Shown here: positions 35,219 to 35,436 of the stretch, piece after piece
Position numbering within the stretch: position 1 is the first letter of the stretch
Layout of the letters: the number at the start of each line of letters is the position of its first letter
Source of the DNA: Myxococcota bacterium
Lineage (GTDB): Bacteria; Myxococcota_C; UBA6777
Assembly: GCA_963169055.1 (NCBI GenBank)
Contig: CAUJFU010000237.1
Coordinates: 1-35,436, forward strand
Reading direction: 5' to 3'
Length of the DNA: 35,436 nucleotides
Notes under the pieces: generated by a model
Told to the model about the DNA's origin: nothing
The model's input: only the letters and a program-made list of their open reading frames with translations
The model's database searches: none
Position numbers and translations under genes: made by a program

Positions 35219-35436
35219 GTAGGGGCGGTTCGTGAACCGCCCGCGTATCCGTTGGGTATGTGATCACAAAACGTAGTGGCGGTTCGCGAACCACCCGCAT
35301 ATCCGTTGGGTATGTGATCACAAAACGTAGTGGCGGTTCGCGAACCACCCGCATATCCGTTGGGTATGTGATCACAAAAAGTAGTGGCGGGTCGCCAAAC
35401 ACCCGCAAATACGGTGGGTTTGTGGTAACAAGAATT
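35219..35436 (+). repeat. Tandem array of 54-bp GTAG-headed REP-like units
   Basis: Units begin at 35219, 35273, 35327 and 35381. Each opens with GTAG followed by a palindrome; in the first unit GGGCGGTTC pairs perfectly with GAACCGCCC around a two-base centre. Each also contains TGTGATCACA, a second palindrome. GTAG plus an adjacent hairpin is the hallmark of REP elements moved by RAYT (TnpA-REP) transposases. The fourth unit, at the window edge, differs from the third at about ten positions. Long minus-strand frames across the array have an 18-codon period and are by-products. Confidence 0.88.

Noticed and set aside
35259..35268. TGTGATCACA in each REP unit as a CRP site
   Set aside because: CRP half-sites TGTGA and TCACA need a six-base spacer; here they overlap, so it is only a palindrome of the repeat.
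34944..35408. A 154-residue minus-strand ORF with an 18-residue repeat (…VITYPTD…)
   Set aside because: It is the translation of the 54-bp REP-like array, whose unit happens to be a multiple of three; there is no ribosome site and the repeat is explained at the DNA level.

Overview
The window reads as a piece of a Gram-negative, probably free-living bacterium with a large genome of the Myxococcota/Bradymonadota (former Deltaproteobacteria) type. This rests on gene content and is inference: a C-terminal-Phe outer-membrane barrel, a LolA-like periplasmic protein, ExbB/ExbD, DUF4388 and J-like regulators, FHA and PP2C signalling proteins, and very long helical-repeat proteins. GC is roughly 55% by eye. 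No tRNA, rRNA, CRISPR array, transposase or phage gene was seen.

Layout. 1-177 is the 3' tail of an unidentified + strand gene. 182-3517 (-) is a long TPR protein with a disordered tail. 3850-7588 (+) holds a transglutaminase-like protein with calcium-binding loops and an SPFH/band-7 coiled-coil protein. 7612-22793 (-) is a long co-oriented block. In transcription order it is selA, a ParA/MinD-like ATPase, a J-like/HTH regulator, exbB and exbD; then an SCP2 protein, a CaiB/BaiF-type CoA transferase/racemase, a LolA-like protein, priA, a DUF4388/J-like regulator, def, an outer-membrane barrel protein and a membrane-anchored PHB-depolymerase-type hydrolase. 22956-26737 (+) is a signalling pair: a zinc-ribbon/pseudokinase/PP2C phosphatase and a zinc-ribbon/FHA protein. 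26881-28242 (-) is an AraM-type glycerol-1-phosphate dehydrogenase. 28400-29407 (+) has no convincing long protein gene but is hairpin-rich and ends in a strong intrinsic terminator, so it is a candidate structured RNA or long leader. 29510-34984 (+) is an 1824-residue protein with helical repeats, an HEXXH metallopeptidase-like site and a C-terminal vWA domain. The right end carries two repeat families.

Themes. Dedicated house-keeping genes (priA, def, selA, exbBD) are mixed with regulatory proteins whose catalytic motifs are lost: a pseudokinase fused to an intact phosphatase, two unrelated regulators with J-like domains lacking HPD, and a receiver-like domain without its phospho-acceptor. 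The least ordinary signals are (1) a two-hairpin repeat found three times, each time just 3' of a protein gene and in the same orientation relative to it; (2) the 28.4-29.4 kb hairpin-rich transcript candidate in front of the giant vWA gene; (3) a GTAG-headed REP-like 54-bp tandem array at the right end; (4) a strong local excess of GATC that appears to arise from codon-pair choice before Ile ATC codons.
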